Source: Bacteroides thetaiotaomicron VPI-5482
Lineage (GTDB): Bacteria; Bacteroidota; Bacteroidia; Bacteroidales; Bacteroidaceae
Assembly (NCBI RefSeq): GCF_000011065.1
Contig: NC_004663.1
Coordinates: 3,162,001 to 3,226,000 of the forward strand
Reading direction: 5' to 3'
DNA length: 64,000 bases
Shown: piece after piece, positions 27,062 through 35,962 of the stretch
Numbering within the stretch: position 1 is the first letter of the stretch
How the letters are laid out: each line of letters begins with the position of its first letter
The notes under the pieces: model-generated
What the model saw: only the letters and a program-made list of their open reading frames with translations
Told to the model about the DNA's origin: nothing
The model's database searches: none
Made by a program: the position numbers and the translations under genes

Positions 27062-27445
27062 ATGAAATATTCGAAAAAGAAGTACAACTATTACAGTGAT
27101 GATGAACGAATGTCTTATATTCGTGAGTATTTATCAAGTCCCGAGAGCAAATCTGAGTTTTGTAAGCGTCACGGCTTTTGTGCCAAGCTTCTTACTTATT
27201 GGCTTAACAAGTATCAAATAGAAGACAAAGATATGGGTAGATCCTCTAAACCAGTAAATAGCGATGCTATTGATTCTAGTATTTCTGAGCTCCAGAAAGA
27301 ACTATCGCTATTGCGTGCTGAGAACCGTAAACTTCATCGGGCTCTTGCTGATGAGAGTTTACGTCACGAGGCGTGCGAAGAACTCATCAATCTTGCTGAA
27401 TCCACGTATCATATCAAGGTACGAAAAAACTCCGATGCCAAGTAA
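27062..27445 (+). CDS. IS3-family transposase OrfA
   Basis: 127 residues from ATG 27062; an upstream in-frame TTG lies almost inside the terminal repeat and is unlikely. The N-terminal helix-turn-helix (YIREYLSSPESKSEFCKRHG and FCAKLLTYWLNKYQ) binds the IS ends. The C-terminal leucine-zipper-like coiled coil (ISELQKELSLLRAENRKLHR) is for multimerisation. Near its 3' end, A AAA AAC at 27424-27430 lies in the zero frame, a classical -1 slippery heptamer, so a fraction of ribosomes should enter orfB. Confidence 0.9.
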   Translation: MKYSKKKYNYYSDDERMSYIREYLSSPESKSEFCKRHGFCAKLLTYWLNKYQIEDKDMGRSSKPVNSDAIDSSISELQKELSLLRAENRKLHRALADESLRHEACEELINLAESTYHIKVRKNSDAK

Positions 27446-27453
27446 TCGACACC

Positions 27454-28338
27454 TTGTCACAGAGGTACTCATCCCGACGCAAACGTGGTTGTATAAAGTT
27501 CCTCTGTGATTACTTCGGCATAACCCGACAAGGTTATTACAAGCATGTGAACCGACATTTGGAGGTTGATATCCTTACCACAAGCATCGTGTTGTACTGC
27601 AAAGAACTGTTGGAACTCATGCCCAAAGCTGGTATGCGCGAGTTATACGCCTGCTGCGTGAGTAAGTTTGGACCAAAGATGGTTATCGGTCGTGATCGTT
27701 GTTATGACATTTTTCGCTCCAATGGTTTGTGTCAACGTACAAGTCGCAAGCGTCCTAAAACAACGAATTCGAACCATAATTACTATATCTACCCCGATCT
27801 GTTGAATGTTGCACCCAAATTTGTCGCTACAAGATTGGGCGCTATGGTAGTGGCGGATATAACCTACGTAAACACCGGTCAGGGCTGGGCTTACCTCTCG
27901 TTGCTTACCGATGCGTCAAGTCGTGCCATCGTGGGATATGCGCTTTACAAAACTCTTGAGACGGAGGGGCCCTTGAAAGCTTTGGAGATGGCAATATCAT
28001 TCTATGAGAAGTATCACATAGACATGAGCACTCTTATTCATCATTCCGACCGGGGTGTCCAATATTGCTCAAATAAATATGTAGAGAGGCTTAAAGAGCA
28101 TCAAATCAACATCAGTATGACGCAGTGTGGTGATCCTTTACATAATGCATTGGCTGAAAGAATGAACAACACCATTAAAAACGGTTGGCTATTCGACTGT
28201 GATGATGAGAGCTTCGAGCAAGTAAGCAAGCGCATTGAAGATGCTGTATATGTATATAATCATGTGCGGCCTCATCAAGGGATAAACATGAGGACACCTA
28301 TGGAAGTGGTCAGCGAAACGGGAGGATTAACAGCATAA
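27454..28338 (+). CDS. IS3-family transposase OrfB (DDE catalytic part)
   Basis: 294 residues counted from TTG 27454, but the frame is open back to 27430, where -1 slippage would join it to OrfA. The likely product is therefore an OrfAB fusion. The rve integrase core has D in MVVADITYVNT, D in LIHHSDRGVQYCS and E in ALAERMNNTIKNG, the full DDE triad. The N-terminal HTH_21-type region includes RELYACCVSKFGPKMVIGRD. The frame is intact, so the element may still be active. Confidence 0.93.
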   Translation: MSQRYSSRRKRGCIKFLCDYFGITRQGYYKHVNRHLEVDILTTSIVLYCKELLELMPKAGMRELYACCVSKFGPKMVIGRDRCYDIFRSNGLCQRTSRKRPKTTNSNHNYYIYPDLLNVAPKFVATRLGAMVVADITYVNTGQGWAYLSLLTDASSRAIVGYALYKTLETEGPLKALEMAISFYEKYHIDMSTLIHHSDRGVQYCSNKYVERLKEHQINISMTQCGDPLHNALAERMNNTIKNGWLFDCDDESFEQVSKRIEDAVYVYNHVRPHQGINMRTPMEVVSETGGLTA

Positions 28339-28613
28339 TACCCGCTCGTCGGGACGGGTGGTCCCGCCCCTTGCCGCTAGGGCGATCCCCGACCGAAGAG
28401 TTTTTGGTTGTTGGCAACATTACATTTTCCTGAAGAAGGCTTGCGTAAATAAAGGAAGATGCATAAATTTGCAAGCACCAACAAAAGACAACTAACATAG
28501 GAATAAGAATAACAAAAGTAAACCTATTTAGATATTAAAGTATATTGAGTAAACTAATTCAGTTATAACAAACGAAGTTGTCAACTAAAACCAGTACACA
28601 TCATTTCCTCGGA

Positions 28614-28723
28614 GGAAACGCCAGTTCCCTTTAAAAGGAACGGTCGTTTCCATTAAAAGGAACGCCCGTTCCCTCACCGGGAAACGACAGTTTCCATTAC
28701 AAGAAATGACAGGAAACTATAAG
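28614..28723. repeat. five tandem 22-bp units, each a small dyad
   Basis: Units start at 28614, 28636, 28658, 28680 and 28702, exactly 22 bp apart. Each holds an inverted repeat of type GGAAACGNCAGTTTCC or GGAACGCCCGTTCC, followed by an A/T-rich spacer such as ATTAAA. Unit 3 and unit 4 dyads are perfect; unit 5 is degenerate. The period is two helical turns, so all dyads face the same side of the DNA. It begins 8 bp after the IS3 target duplication. Confidence 0.75.
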
Positions 28724-28978
28724 TCATTGAGATCTAACCACATAGAGTTCTATCGGTAATGTTATAGAGTTTATGTTCATGTCCAAACTGTATAGCTCAT
28801 TTCCGCACGGTTTTGAGCTAAATGATAGTCGGTTCTATCTTCAATTCTCCTCCTTCGGGAAGGAGGAGTACCCGTAGGGGGAGGTGGTAGGTGAATACAT
28901 AATCCTGTCATTTACAAAGAAATAGGTATAAACATTATTTTTCCTACCACCTCGGTCTTCGACCACTCCTCCTTCCTG

Positions 28979-30442
28979 AAGCTACCCTTTATACACAAGT
29001 ATATATTATTTTTTTTATCTTTGCTTGATGTTATTAGAGACAGATCAAATTCGTGATCCTCGGCTTTTGCGGCGTTTAAACTTAATTTGCTCTCAGATGG
29101 TTGTCCATCAAAGTGCTATAGTGAATCAATTTAGTAAGGAACATAAAGAAAAGATGGGTGCTTATAGATTTTTGAACAATTCCTCAGTCAGCTCTGATGC
29201 TATCTTATCAGGTCTGATACACACTTGCTGTAAGAATGCTTCCGGTCGTCAGCATTTACTGTGTATTCAAGATACCTCGGAGATAAACTATGAGGCTCAT
29301 GTTGAGCGAATGAAGAAAAAAACAGCCAGTCCCGGCATTGTCGGTCAAAAGCAATGTGGTACTTTTTTGCATCCTGTCTTGGTAGTGGATGCCTCCAGTC
29401 ATATTCCTATAGGCTTTTCTTCGGTTAAGCAGTGGAATCGCTCACCGGCTGCTTTAAGTCGTGAAGAACGTAATTACAGATATCAGCCTATAGAAGAAAA
29501 AGAGTCATATCGTTGGATAGAAAGTGGAATGGCTGCCAGTGAGCAAATGCCCCGGGATGCAGTTAAAACGATCATCGGTGACCGTGAAGCGGACATTTTC
29601 GAGCTTTTCAGCCGTATCCCTACTGATAATGTTCACTTGCTGATACGTTCTGTTCATGAAAGGAATTGCCGGTTGGATGATCCAGACTGTTCTGTCCATC
29701 TGAATACATTAATGGAGCAGGCTGTTCTACGGGCAGAGTATAGCTTTGAAGTGCTCCCGGGAAGCGGACGTAAGAAACGGGTAGCGTGCATGGAACTTCG
29801 CTTTGAAAGAGTCACCTTGTGCGCTCCTGTTAACGGTCCGGCAAAGGGCAGTCCCCCTGTTAGTCTTTATTGCATACATGTTAAAGAAAAATCTTCCAGT
29901 ACACCGGTAAATGAGAGCCCTATTGAATGGAGACTGCTAACTACACATGTGGTGGAGACTGTAGAACAAGCAATTGAATGTATCGGTTGGTATCGTTGTA
30001 GATGGCTGATTGAAGAGTTGTTCAGAGTGCTCAAAAGAAAGGGATTCATGATTGAGGACGCACAGTTGGAAACAGTTTCGGCATTACAAAAACTAATCTT
30101 AATTTCCTTGCAGGCAGCCCTGCAGGTGATGGTACTCAAACTTTCTTTTGATAAAGAAGATGAAAAACTCTCTTCAGAAATCTACTTTACAAGCAAAGAA
30201 ATAGCATTATTACATATAGTAGGAAAAAAGAGTGAGGGAAATACAAAAATACAGCAAAATCCATATAAAAAAGAATCAATGGCATGGGCAGCATGGATTA
30301 TTGCAAGGTTAGGAGCATGGAGTGCATACAAGAGCCAGTCCATTCCAGGATATATTACCTTTAAGAATGGACTGGATAGATTTTATACACAGTTTGAACT
30401 GTATGAGTTAATCAGCTAAGACTTGTGTATAAAGGGTAGCTT
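28979..30442 (+). mobile_element. IS4-family insertion sequence, 1464 bp
   Basis: Perfect 22-bp terminal inverted repeats: AAGCTACCCTTTATACACAA (28979 on, ending GT at 29000) and the reverse complement at 30421-30442. CCTG flanks both sides (28975-28978 and 30443-30446) and is the likely target duplication. One transposase gene fills the interior. The element interrupts the palindromic repeat described at 28844-30458, so it arrived later. Confidence 0.85.
29025..30419 (+). CDS. IS4-family (Tn5/IS50-like) transposase
   Basis: 464 residues. The early segment KMGAYRFLNNSSVSSDAILS matches the Tn5-type N-terminal domain. Catalytic residues are D in LLCIQDTSEINYE, D in IIGDREADIFELF, and E in the signature YRCRWLIEELFRVLK (Y-x2-R-x3-E-x6-K). 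The beta-strand insertion domain lies between the second D and E, as in the family. The frame is intact and reaches almost to the right terminal repeat. The promoter is probably within the left end (TTTTTTTATCTTTGC just upstream gives TATCTTTG). Confidence 0.92.
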   Translation: MMLLETDQIRDPRLLRRLNLICSQMVVHQSAIVNQFSKEHKEKMGAYRFLNNSSVSSDAILSGLIHTCCKNASGRQHLLCIQDTSEINYEAHVERMKKKTASPGIVGQKQCGTFLHPVLVVDASSHIPIGFSSVKQWNRSPAALSREERNYRYQPIEEKESYRWIESGMAASEQMPRDAVKTIIGDREADIFELFSRIPTDNVHLLIRSVHERNCRLDDPDCSVHLNTLMEQAVLRAEYSFEVLPGSGRKKRVACMELRFERVTLCAPVNGPAKGSPPVSLYCIHVKEKSSSTPVNESPIEWRLLTTHVVETVEQAIECIGWYRCRWLIEELFRVLKRKGFMIEDAQLETVSALQKLILISLQAALQVMVLKLSFDKEDEKLSSEIYFTSKEIALLHIVGKKSEGNTKIQQNPYKKESMAWAAWIIARLGAWSAYKSQSIPGYITFKNGLDRFYTQFELYELIS

Positions 30443-30600
30443 CCTGAAGGAGGAGAATGGAGTTACTATTGTGTATTACTGTTTAGTTCATTCCTTTGCA
30501 GTTTTCAAGAATCTGATGATGGGAGAAAATAATAAACTGAAGAATATAACCATGACTATAATGCTTTTTCTATAACTCCCATAAAAACTTATTAAAGAAA

Positions 30601-30650
30601 AGAGGAGCGAAGCCCCCCTTGACTTCACTCCCCCACAATCTTTCTCCTCT
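30601..30650 (-). terminator. terminator of the second SusC/SusD transcript
   Basis: Read on the minus strand, AGAGGAG (30650-30644) pairs with CTCCTCT (30607-30601), with an inner GAAG/CTTC pairing possible, followed by TTTCTTTAAT. It lies about 70 bp beyond the SusD stop codon. The rest of 30459-30719 shows no convincing gene. Confidence 0.55.
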
Positions 30651-30719
30651 ACTTTTTGCCTAATACACGGAGAAAACAAGTTTGAATTAAAAAAAGTTAC
30701 ACCTAATATTTATAAACCT

Positions 30720-32363
30720 CTAGAAATTTCTACCAGTATCCCACCAAAGGCGAGTTCCACCGTTATCTTCACCTCCCAAAGCTTTCTTCAAAGCAGAATA
30801 TTGAGTAGGATTGTTTTTTTGAATGTCTGACGGATATGGCAAGCGACGAATACGTATGTTGGTATCGATAGCTCCACCACTATTGTTCACAAAGACTTTG
30901 AACAACTGCGGATAACCTGTACGGCGTTGTTCTGTCCAAGCTTCATAGCCTTCAGGATAACAAGCAATCCACTTCTGTGTAAGGATTCTTTCCAGTTGCT
31001 CTTCCGGAGAAGCACCTCCATCCCACTTCGGAGTCACTTTAATCAGCGCTTTCACATCATATTTTGCTTCGAAGGCATCGACATAATCGGAAGGAGTAGC
31101 ATCACTTGTGAGATAATCGCCTACATTCACTCCCCATTGCTGACAGGAAACCGTAATACCTTTCTCGTAGCAGTCTTTCACGTTTTCGGAAGTAAATCCA
31201 CGCAAGGCAGCCTCAGCACGAAGGAACCATACTTCGGCAGCAGTCATCAAGATAGCATCGGTCTGTTTGGTTATCGTACTCTTGGAATGCAGACGGTAAC
31301 GGTTTTCGTCTTTTACAGTAACTCCTGTTCCTTGGGGAACACCTTTATAAGTACCGGCAATCTTATTTCTTTCGGCAATAATCAAATTACCCTTTTCGTC
31401 TTTTATATCACCACCTTCCGCTTTCGAGTAATACTTAATCAGTCGCGGATCATTATATCCTACCAAAACAGACTCCATCGTAGCACCCATGAATACTTCT
31501 CCCCAGCCTTCATTGACTGTTCCCAGCGGATTCTTATAACCGCTTTCGGTAGAAACAGCAACTGTTTCATCCGCACTCTCCAACACGCCACCGGCAGTTG
31601 CATCCATCGCTTTGGCAACTTCTGCTCTCGCCAGATCAGGAGCACTCATCGATACACGGATTGCAAGCCGCAAGCGGAGAGAGTTTGCAAACTTCACCCA
31701 CTGTGATAGTGTACGTTTGCCTGCCGGCATCAGAATATCGGCAGCAGCAAAAGGTTCGAGAGCGGCATTGTCTTTCTTATATTCGTTGATCAGTTTGACT
31801 CCTTCGTCCAAATCTTTGAAGAACTGACGGTAAGCGGCTTCCTGACTATCGACATTATCACCCTCTTCCTGTCCGAATTTAGTGTAGACAATAGGGCCAT
31901 AAGTATCAGCTATACGGTGCATCAACTCGACTTTCAGGATTTTGGTCACTCCCAGCAAACCTTTCTGTTCCTGATTGATCTTCTCCGATTTCTGAGCGGC
32001 GGTCATTATATATCCATAAGTATATGTCCATGCCGAGCCTGTCCAGCCGTCATTCAAAGCATATACAGAGTTCTTGTCATTGAAACTGTTGTTCATATCG
32101 TGAAAATATCCGGCAAACATATCATGACCCAGATTCTGTATAGTCTGGAAAGTCCAGTCGGTACCTCTTCCCCAATCGTAATTAAAGTAAATACCCTGTT
32201 GCATGACTCCGAGGTTCAGCACATATTTCTGAAGATCATATTCCTGAAGTTCAGGCGTATATCCGGCTTTATTGGCATTATCTGATTCAAAACCATCCGT
32301 ACATCCGGTAAATGTCATCAGTCCGGCTACTAACAGATTCGCTATATATAGATTTTTTTTCAT
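30720..32363 (-). CDS. SusD/RagB-family lipoprotein (SusD-like_2 type)
   Basis: 547 residues with a lipoprotein signal (LLVAGLMTFTGCTDG). Motifs such as GVTKILKVELMHRIADTYGP and ILMTAAEVWFLRAEAALRGF, plus LTQKWIACYPEGYEAWTEQR near the C terminus, are typical of the SusD-like_2 branch, which pairs with STN-bearing SusC proteins. It should cap the SusC transporter encoded 18 bp upstream. The ligand is unknown; members of this branch are linked to proteins and host glycans as well as plant glycans. Confidence 0.93.
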   Translation of the reverse strand: MKKNLYIANLLVAGLMTFTGCTDGFESDNANKAGYTPELQEYDLQKYVLNLGVMQQGIYFNYDWGRGTDWTFQTIQNLGHDMFAGYFHDMNNSFNDKNSVYALNDGWTGSAWTYTYGYIMTAAQKSEKINQEQKGLLGVTKILKVELMHRIADTYGPIVYTKFGQEEGDNVDSQEAAYRQFFKDLDEGVKLINEYKKDNAALEPFAAADILMPAGKRTLSQWVKFANSLRLRLAIRVSMSAPDLARAEVAKAMDATAGGVLESADETVAVSTESGYKNPLGTVNEGWGEVFMGATMESVLVGYNDPRLIKYYSKAEGGDIKDEKGNLIIAERNKIAGTYKGVPQGTGVTVKDENRYRLHSKSTITKQTDAILMTAAEVWFLRAEAALRGFTSENVKDCYEKGITVSCQQWGVNVGDYLTSDATPSDYVDAFEAKYDVKALIKVTPKWDGGASPEEQLERILTQKWIACYPEGYEAWTEQRRTGYPQLFKVFVNNSGGAIDTNIRIRRLPYPSDIQKNNPTQYSALKKALGGEDNGGTRLWWDTGRNF

Positions 32364-32381
32364 AATTCGCTTGCTTTAAAG

Positions 32382-35300
32382 TTAGAATGTAAATTTAACG
32401 TTGAAACCAATGTTACGGGTTGTCGGCATACCGAATACATCAACTCCCTGATTAGTGTTACCTACAGACAAGATAGCATCCGGATCGAAAGGAGCATCTT
32501 TGTAGAAGAAGAACAGGTTACGTCCCACCAATGATACATCAATACCGGTGAATACCTTAGTCTTGGCCAGCAAAGTAGACGGGAACGAATAGCTCAGAGA
32601 TAATTCGCGTAAACGAATATTGGTCGCACTGTACATATAACGCTCGGAGATACCGTTACGGTCACCTACTACTGAATAGAAACCTTCTACATTCTCAAAT
32701 CTTGTTCCGTCAACTTCCACATAACCTCTGTCACGTGCTTCAGCCGTAGCCTTCGTTACCCCTCTGCCGTCCAATGTAGCTTGTGTCAGAGACATGACAT
32801 CACCGCCTTTGCGCATATCGATCAGGAAATACAGAGAGAAACCCTTATAAGTGAAGGTATTAGCCCAACTCAACAGAAAGTCCGGATTACAATTTCCCAG
32901 ATATGTTTTATTACCTGACTCTGAAATAGGTTTGCCTTCATCGGATACCTTAATCTTACCTTGTTCGTCACGTGCGAACGTATTTCCATAGATGTCTCCC
33001 AAAGAGCCGCCTTCTTTAATCTGCATCATATATGCCATAGAGAAACCCGGGTCACCATATACGAAGGAAGTATAATTCGGAGCCAGTTCGACTACCTTAT
33101 TACGGTTTTGTGAATAATTGAAAGTCGTTTTCCAACGGAAATCTTCGGTCAGCACCGGAGTAGCTCCCAATGTGATTTCAAATCCTTTGTTGCGAATCTT
33201 ACCTGCATTGATATAACGGTATGCATAATCTTCACCTGCACTGGTCGGAACTTTCAGCAACTGATTCTTAGTATCTGTCTTGTAGTAAGTAAAATCAAAA
33301 TCAACACGGCTGTTGAACAGTCTCCATTCCAGACCAAATTCAATAGAGTTACTGATTTCCGGTTTCAGGTCACCTCTGTTATATACGTCTACTGCCTGCA
33401 ACTTTCCTCCGGCCCCGATGATATCGGACAAATCGGTAATACCAATCGGTAAGTCGTTACCTACCTGCGCCCATGATCCGCGAATCTTTCCGAAAGAAAT
33501 CCATTGCGGTAATTTAAAGCTTTCGTTGATCACCCAGGAGAGTCCTACAGAAGGATAGAAGAATCCTTTGTCCACACTATTGGTATGTGACAACGTGGAC
33601 GACCAGTCATTACGTGCTGTCAAGTCGAGGAACAATGCGTCTTTCCATCCTACCTGTGCTGTTGCGAATACGGATTGAATTGTACGTCTGCGGTCAATCA
33701 CCTGCTCGGCAGAAGCACTGGTGTTCATTACAATATTGGGAACAGTGAATAAGTTGGGTTTGTACAAAGAAGCTGTCTTGGAATCCAATGTCAATGAATT
33801 CTCGGTCTGCACATTAATACTACCACCCAAAGCGGCATTCACGGAGAAATCACCGAAATGCTTGTTGAACATAGCCATCACGTCACCATAAATCAGGAAG
33901 TTCTGTGTGTCGGCATATACATAGCGGCCGTTATTTCCTACAATGGCAGGAGAAGTGCTCGCATACATTTTCTGGTCAAACTTATCGCTGACGTAATCCA
34001 CATTTCCACGAGCTTGCAGGTTGAGCCAGTCGGTTGCTTTCAGATTAGCAGTCAGGGAGGCCAATGCACGGTAGCGCTTATTGTTGTTCAAGATACGGTT
34101 CTTTACCCAATATGGGTTTTGTGTCCATTCGCTCGGAGTGGTAAACCAGCTCTGTACGGGCATATTACGATTCTCGTCGAACTTTTCGAAATTAGTGGCA
34201 TATTCGCTCAGGTCCTGTCCGCGCGGGAAACCATAAACGTCCACCAACGGATTGAGATAGATACCTCCGGAAGTAGGAGAGTTTTTAATAGTCTGCACCA
34301 TCAGGTTAGCATTGGCGTCCAGTTTCAGACGGTCATTGAAAAGAGAAGCACTCTCACGCAAAGTCAGATTGTGCTTACGCAATTTGTTGGAGTCGACAAT
34401 ACCTTTGGCGGTCGTGTTGGCATAAGAGAAGTAAGTCTGCAGTTTCTCATTACCGGTCATCACAGAAACCGAGTTGATAGCGGTCACTCCATTGTTGAAC
34501 CAGTTTCCGGCATTATCATAGTCCTTCACATTTTCCTTTTCTCCCCAGCTTGAACCGGCTTTCGCTCCATAACTATTTTGAAATTCCGGCAAACTGATCG
34601 CATGATCAACTGTCAGACCGGATGAGTAAGTAATTCTCTGGATTCCTGCTTTACCTTTCTTAGTCGTAATAAGAATCACACCGTTGGCTGCCTGCGAACC
34701 GTACAATGCAGCAGCAGAGGCACCTTTCAGAATACTCATACTTTCAATATCATCCGGATTCAGATTGGAGATACCGTCACCTGCATCACGGTTGACACCG
34801 TCATTCTTACCACCCATAACAGTAGATACGGATTCTGTGGTGCTATTGAGCATAGGCACACCGTCAATCACATACAACGGCTGGTTATTTCCGTCTTCGT
34901 TGGCCGAACGGATACCACGGATAGATACTTTGGCCGAACCTCCCAGACCGGAAGCACTCTTGCTGATCTGCACACCTGCCGATTTTCCGGCAAGGGCGGC
35001 AATCATGTTGGGGTCTTTGGCACGGGTCAGTTCGTCGCCTCCGAGCTGTTGGGTAGAATAAGTCAGCGAGGCGGCTTTTTTCTTGATACCCATAGCAGTT
35101 ACCACTACCTGCTCCAGTGCCATCGACTCTTCTTCCATCTTGATCTTGAAAGTGGTTTGTCCGCTGACAGAGAGGCTCTGCGGTTGGTAACCTACATAGG
35201 TGATATTAATGATAGCGTCGCTTGGCACTTTCAAAGTAAAGTTACCGTCCAAATCGGTGATTGTACCATTCGTCGTACCTTTTTCCACGACACTGGCGCC

Positions 35301-35753
35301 AATGATAGGCTCGCCTCTCATGTCGGTCACGACACCTTTCACCGTAATTTGTTTCTGTTGCTGTGTGGATGCATGTTCCGTTATGTTCTTGGTCAGCACG
35401 ATATTATTGCCTTCCACCACATAATGGATACCTGTTCCTTCAAAAGCCTTATCGAGTATTTCGGATACCGGCTGATTGGTAGCATCTACATTAACTACCC
35501 GCTTGGTATCGACACTTTTTTTATTGTAGACAAACAAATAGTCGGTCTGAGACTCAATCTGGGTAAGCAATTCGCTTACTTTCAGAGTCGAACGCGGAAT
35601 GCTTATTTTAGCACTCTGAGAGTATCCATTCTCACAATAAGCCTGGAATGTTACGAACAGAAGAAGGAATAATGTGATCTTCATAGTCAGTATTATTTGC
35701 TTAGATTCTAAACTTTTTGGGCAAAAAAGCCCTTTCAAAGAAATTTTTCTCAT
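32382..35753 (-). CDS. SusC-like TonB-dependent transporter with STN signalling domain
   Basis: 1123 residues. The N terminus has an extended signal region; a Met at residue 24 (MKITLFLLLFVTFQAY) would give a standard signal peptide and may be the true start. Then an STN domain (about 55-110, ISIPRSTLKVSELLTQIESQ), a carboxypeptidase-like beta domain (about 137-215, VVTDMRGEPIIGASVVEKGT), a TonB plug (about 225-345) and the barrel. The STN domain contacts a FecR-type anti-sigma factor in the periplasm. The FecR and ECF sigma genes lie just upstream on the same strand, completing a trans-envelope signalling circuit. Confidence 0.95.
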   Translation of the reverse strand: MRKISLKGLFCPKSLESKQIILTMKITLFLLLFVTFQAYCENGYSQSAKISIPRSTLKVSELLTQIESQTDYLFVYNKKSVDTKRVVNVDATNQPVSEILDKAFEGTGIHYVVEGNNIVLTKNITEHASTQQQKQITVKGVVTDMRGEPIIGASVVEKGTTNGTITDLDGNFTLKVPSDAIINITYVGYQPQSLSVSGQTTFKIKMEEESMALEQVVVTAMGIKKKAASLTYSTQQLGGDELTRAKDPNMIAALAGKSAGVQISKSASGLGGSAKVSIRGIRSANEDGNNQPLYVIDGVPMLNSTTESVSTVMGGKNDGVNRDAGDGISNLNPDDIESMSILKGASAAALYGSQAANGVILITTKKGKAGIQRITYSSGLTVDHAISLPEFQNSYGAKAGSSWGEKENVKDYDNAGNWFNNGVTAINSVSVMTGNEKLQTYFSYANTTAKGIVDSNKLRKHNLTLRESASLFNDRLKLDANANLMVQTIKNSPTSGGIYLNPLVDVYGFPRGQDLSEYATNFEKFDENRNMPVQSWFTTPSEWTQNPYWVKNRILNNNKRYRALASLTANLKATDWLNLQARGNVDYVSDKFDQKMYASTSPAIVGNNGRYVYADTQNFLIYGDVMAMFNKHFGDFSVNAALGGSINVQTENSLTLDSKTASLYKPNLFTVPNIVMNTSASAEQVIDRRRTIQSVFATAQVGWKDALFLDLTARNDWSSTLSHTNSVDKGFFYPSVGLSWVINESFKLPQWISFGKIRGSWAQVGNDLPIGITDLSDIIGAGGKLQAVDVYNRGDLKPEISNSIEFGLEWRLFNSRVDFDFTYYKTDTKNQLLKVPTSAGEDYAYRYINAGKIRNKGFEITLGATPVLTEDFRWKTTFNYSQNRNKVVELAPNYTSFVYGDPGFSMAYMMQIKEGGSLGDIYGNTFARDEQGKIKVSDEGKPISESGNKTYLGNCNPDFLLSWANTFTYKGFSLYFLIDMRKGGDVMSLTQATLDGRGVTKATAEARDRGYVEVDGTRFENVEGFYSVVGDRNGISERYMYSATNIRLRELSLSYSFPSTLLAKTKVFTGIDVSLVGRNLFFFYKDAPFDPDAILSVGNTNQGVDVFGMPTTRNIGFNVKFTF

Positions 35754-35808
35754 ATCTTTGCAACGTGTTAAGTTAATAAATTGATTAAGGTCGATTTTTG
35801 ACTGTTTC

Positions 35809-35840
35809 GAATCGGGAAGTATGGGGGTACTTTCCGATTC
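35809..35840. repeat. hairpin between fecR-like and susC genes
   Basis: GAATCGGGAAGTA (35809-35821) pairs with TACTTTCCGATTC (35828-35840) with one G-U, around GGGGG-containing loop bases. On the coding (minus) strand it lacks a U-run, so it is not a classic terminator. It may be a processing or stability hairpin at the start of the susC message. Confidence 0.55.
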
Positions 35841-35962
35841 TTTTTCGGTAAGGGGTATACTTATTGACTGTTATTCATAATCATTATGCTTTTAAAGGGT
35901 TAGTACTAATTTAAGGTGTATATCATTGAGCTCAGTTATTCATCTTAATTTTTATTCTGGCT

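Larger units (their letters stand above)
27017..28603 (+). mobile_element. IS3-family insertion sequence (IS150-like), 1587 bp
   Basis: The left end TGTAGTGTACTGAATAAGTT (27017 on) and the reverse complement of the right end TGATGTGTACTGGTTTTAGT (28603 back) form imperfect terminal inverted repeats of about 28 bp that start TG and end CA. Both copies carry GTGTACTG and AGTTGACA. A TTT triplet flanks both sides (27014-27016 and 28604-28606), the 3-bp duplication expected for this group. It holds orfA and orfB in overlapping -1 register. About 260 bp of non-coding DNA lies between orfB and the right end, longer than usual. Confidence 0.85.
28844..30458. repeat. large palindromic (MITE/REP-like) element split by an IS
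   Basis: Arm 1 (28844-28891) reads ATTCTCCTCCTTCGGGAAGG then ends GAGGTGGTAGG. Arm 2 starts CCTACCACCTC at 28943, runs to 28978, and resumes after the insertion at 30447 to end at 30458 (GAAGGAGGAGAAT). Rejoined, the two arms are inverted copies of about 48 bp around a roughly 50-bp centre. Each arm also has an inner CTCCTCCTTC/GAAGGAGGAG hairpin. The insertion sequence entered the inner hairpin of arm 2. Confidence 0.7.

Noticed and set aside
28614..28723. Possible CRISPR array
   Set aside because: The units are contiguous 22-bp near-copies with internal dyads; there are no unique spacers of 30 bp and no cas genes.
30488..30679. 63-codon minus-strand frame after the IS4-type element
   Set aside because: It overlaps the likely terminator of the SusC/SusD transcript and has no promoter or homology; the hydrophobic stretch is from AT-rich DNA.
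33858..34553. 231-codon frame antisense to the second SusC
   Set aside because: It lies inside a clear TonB-dependent transporter; no start signal or motif supports it.
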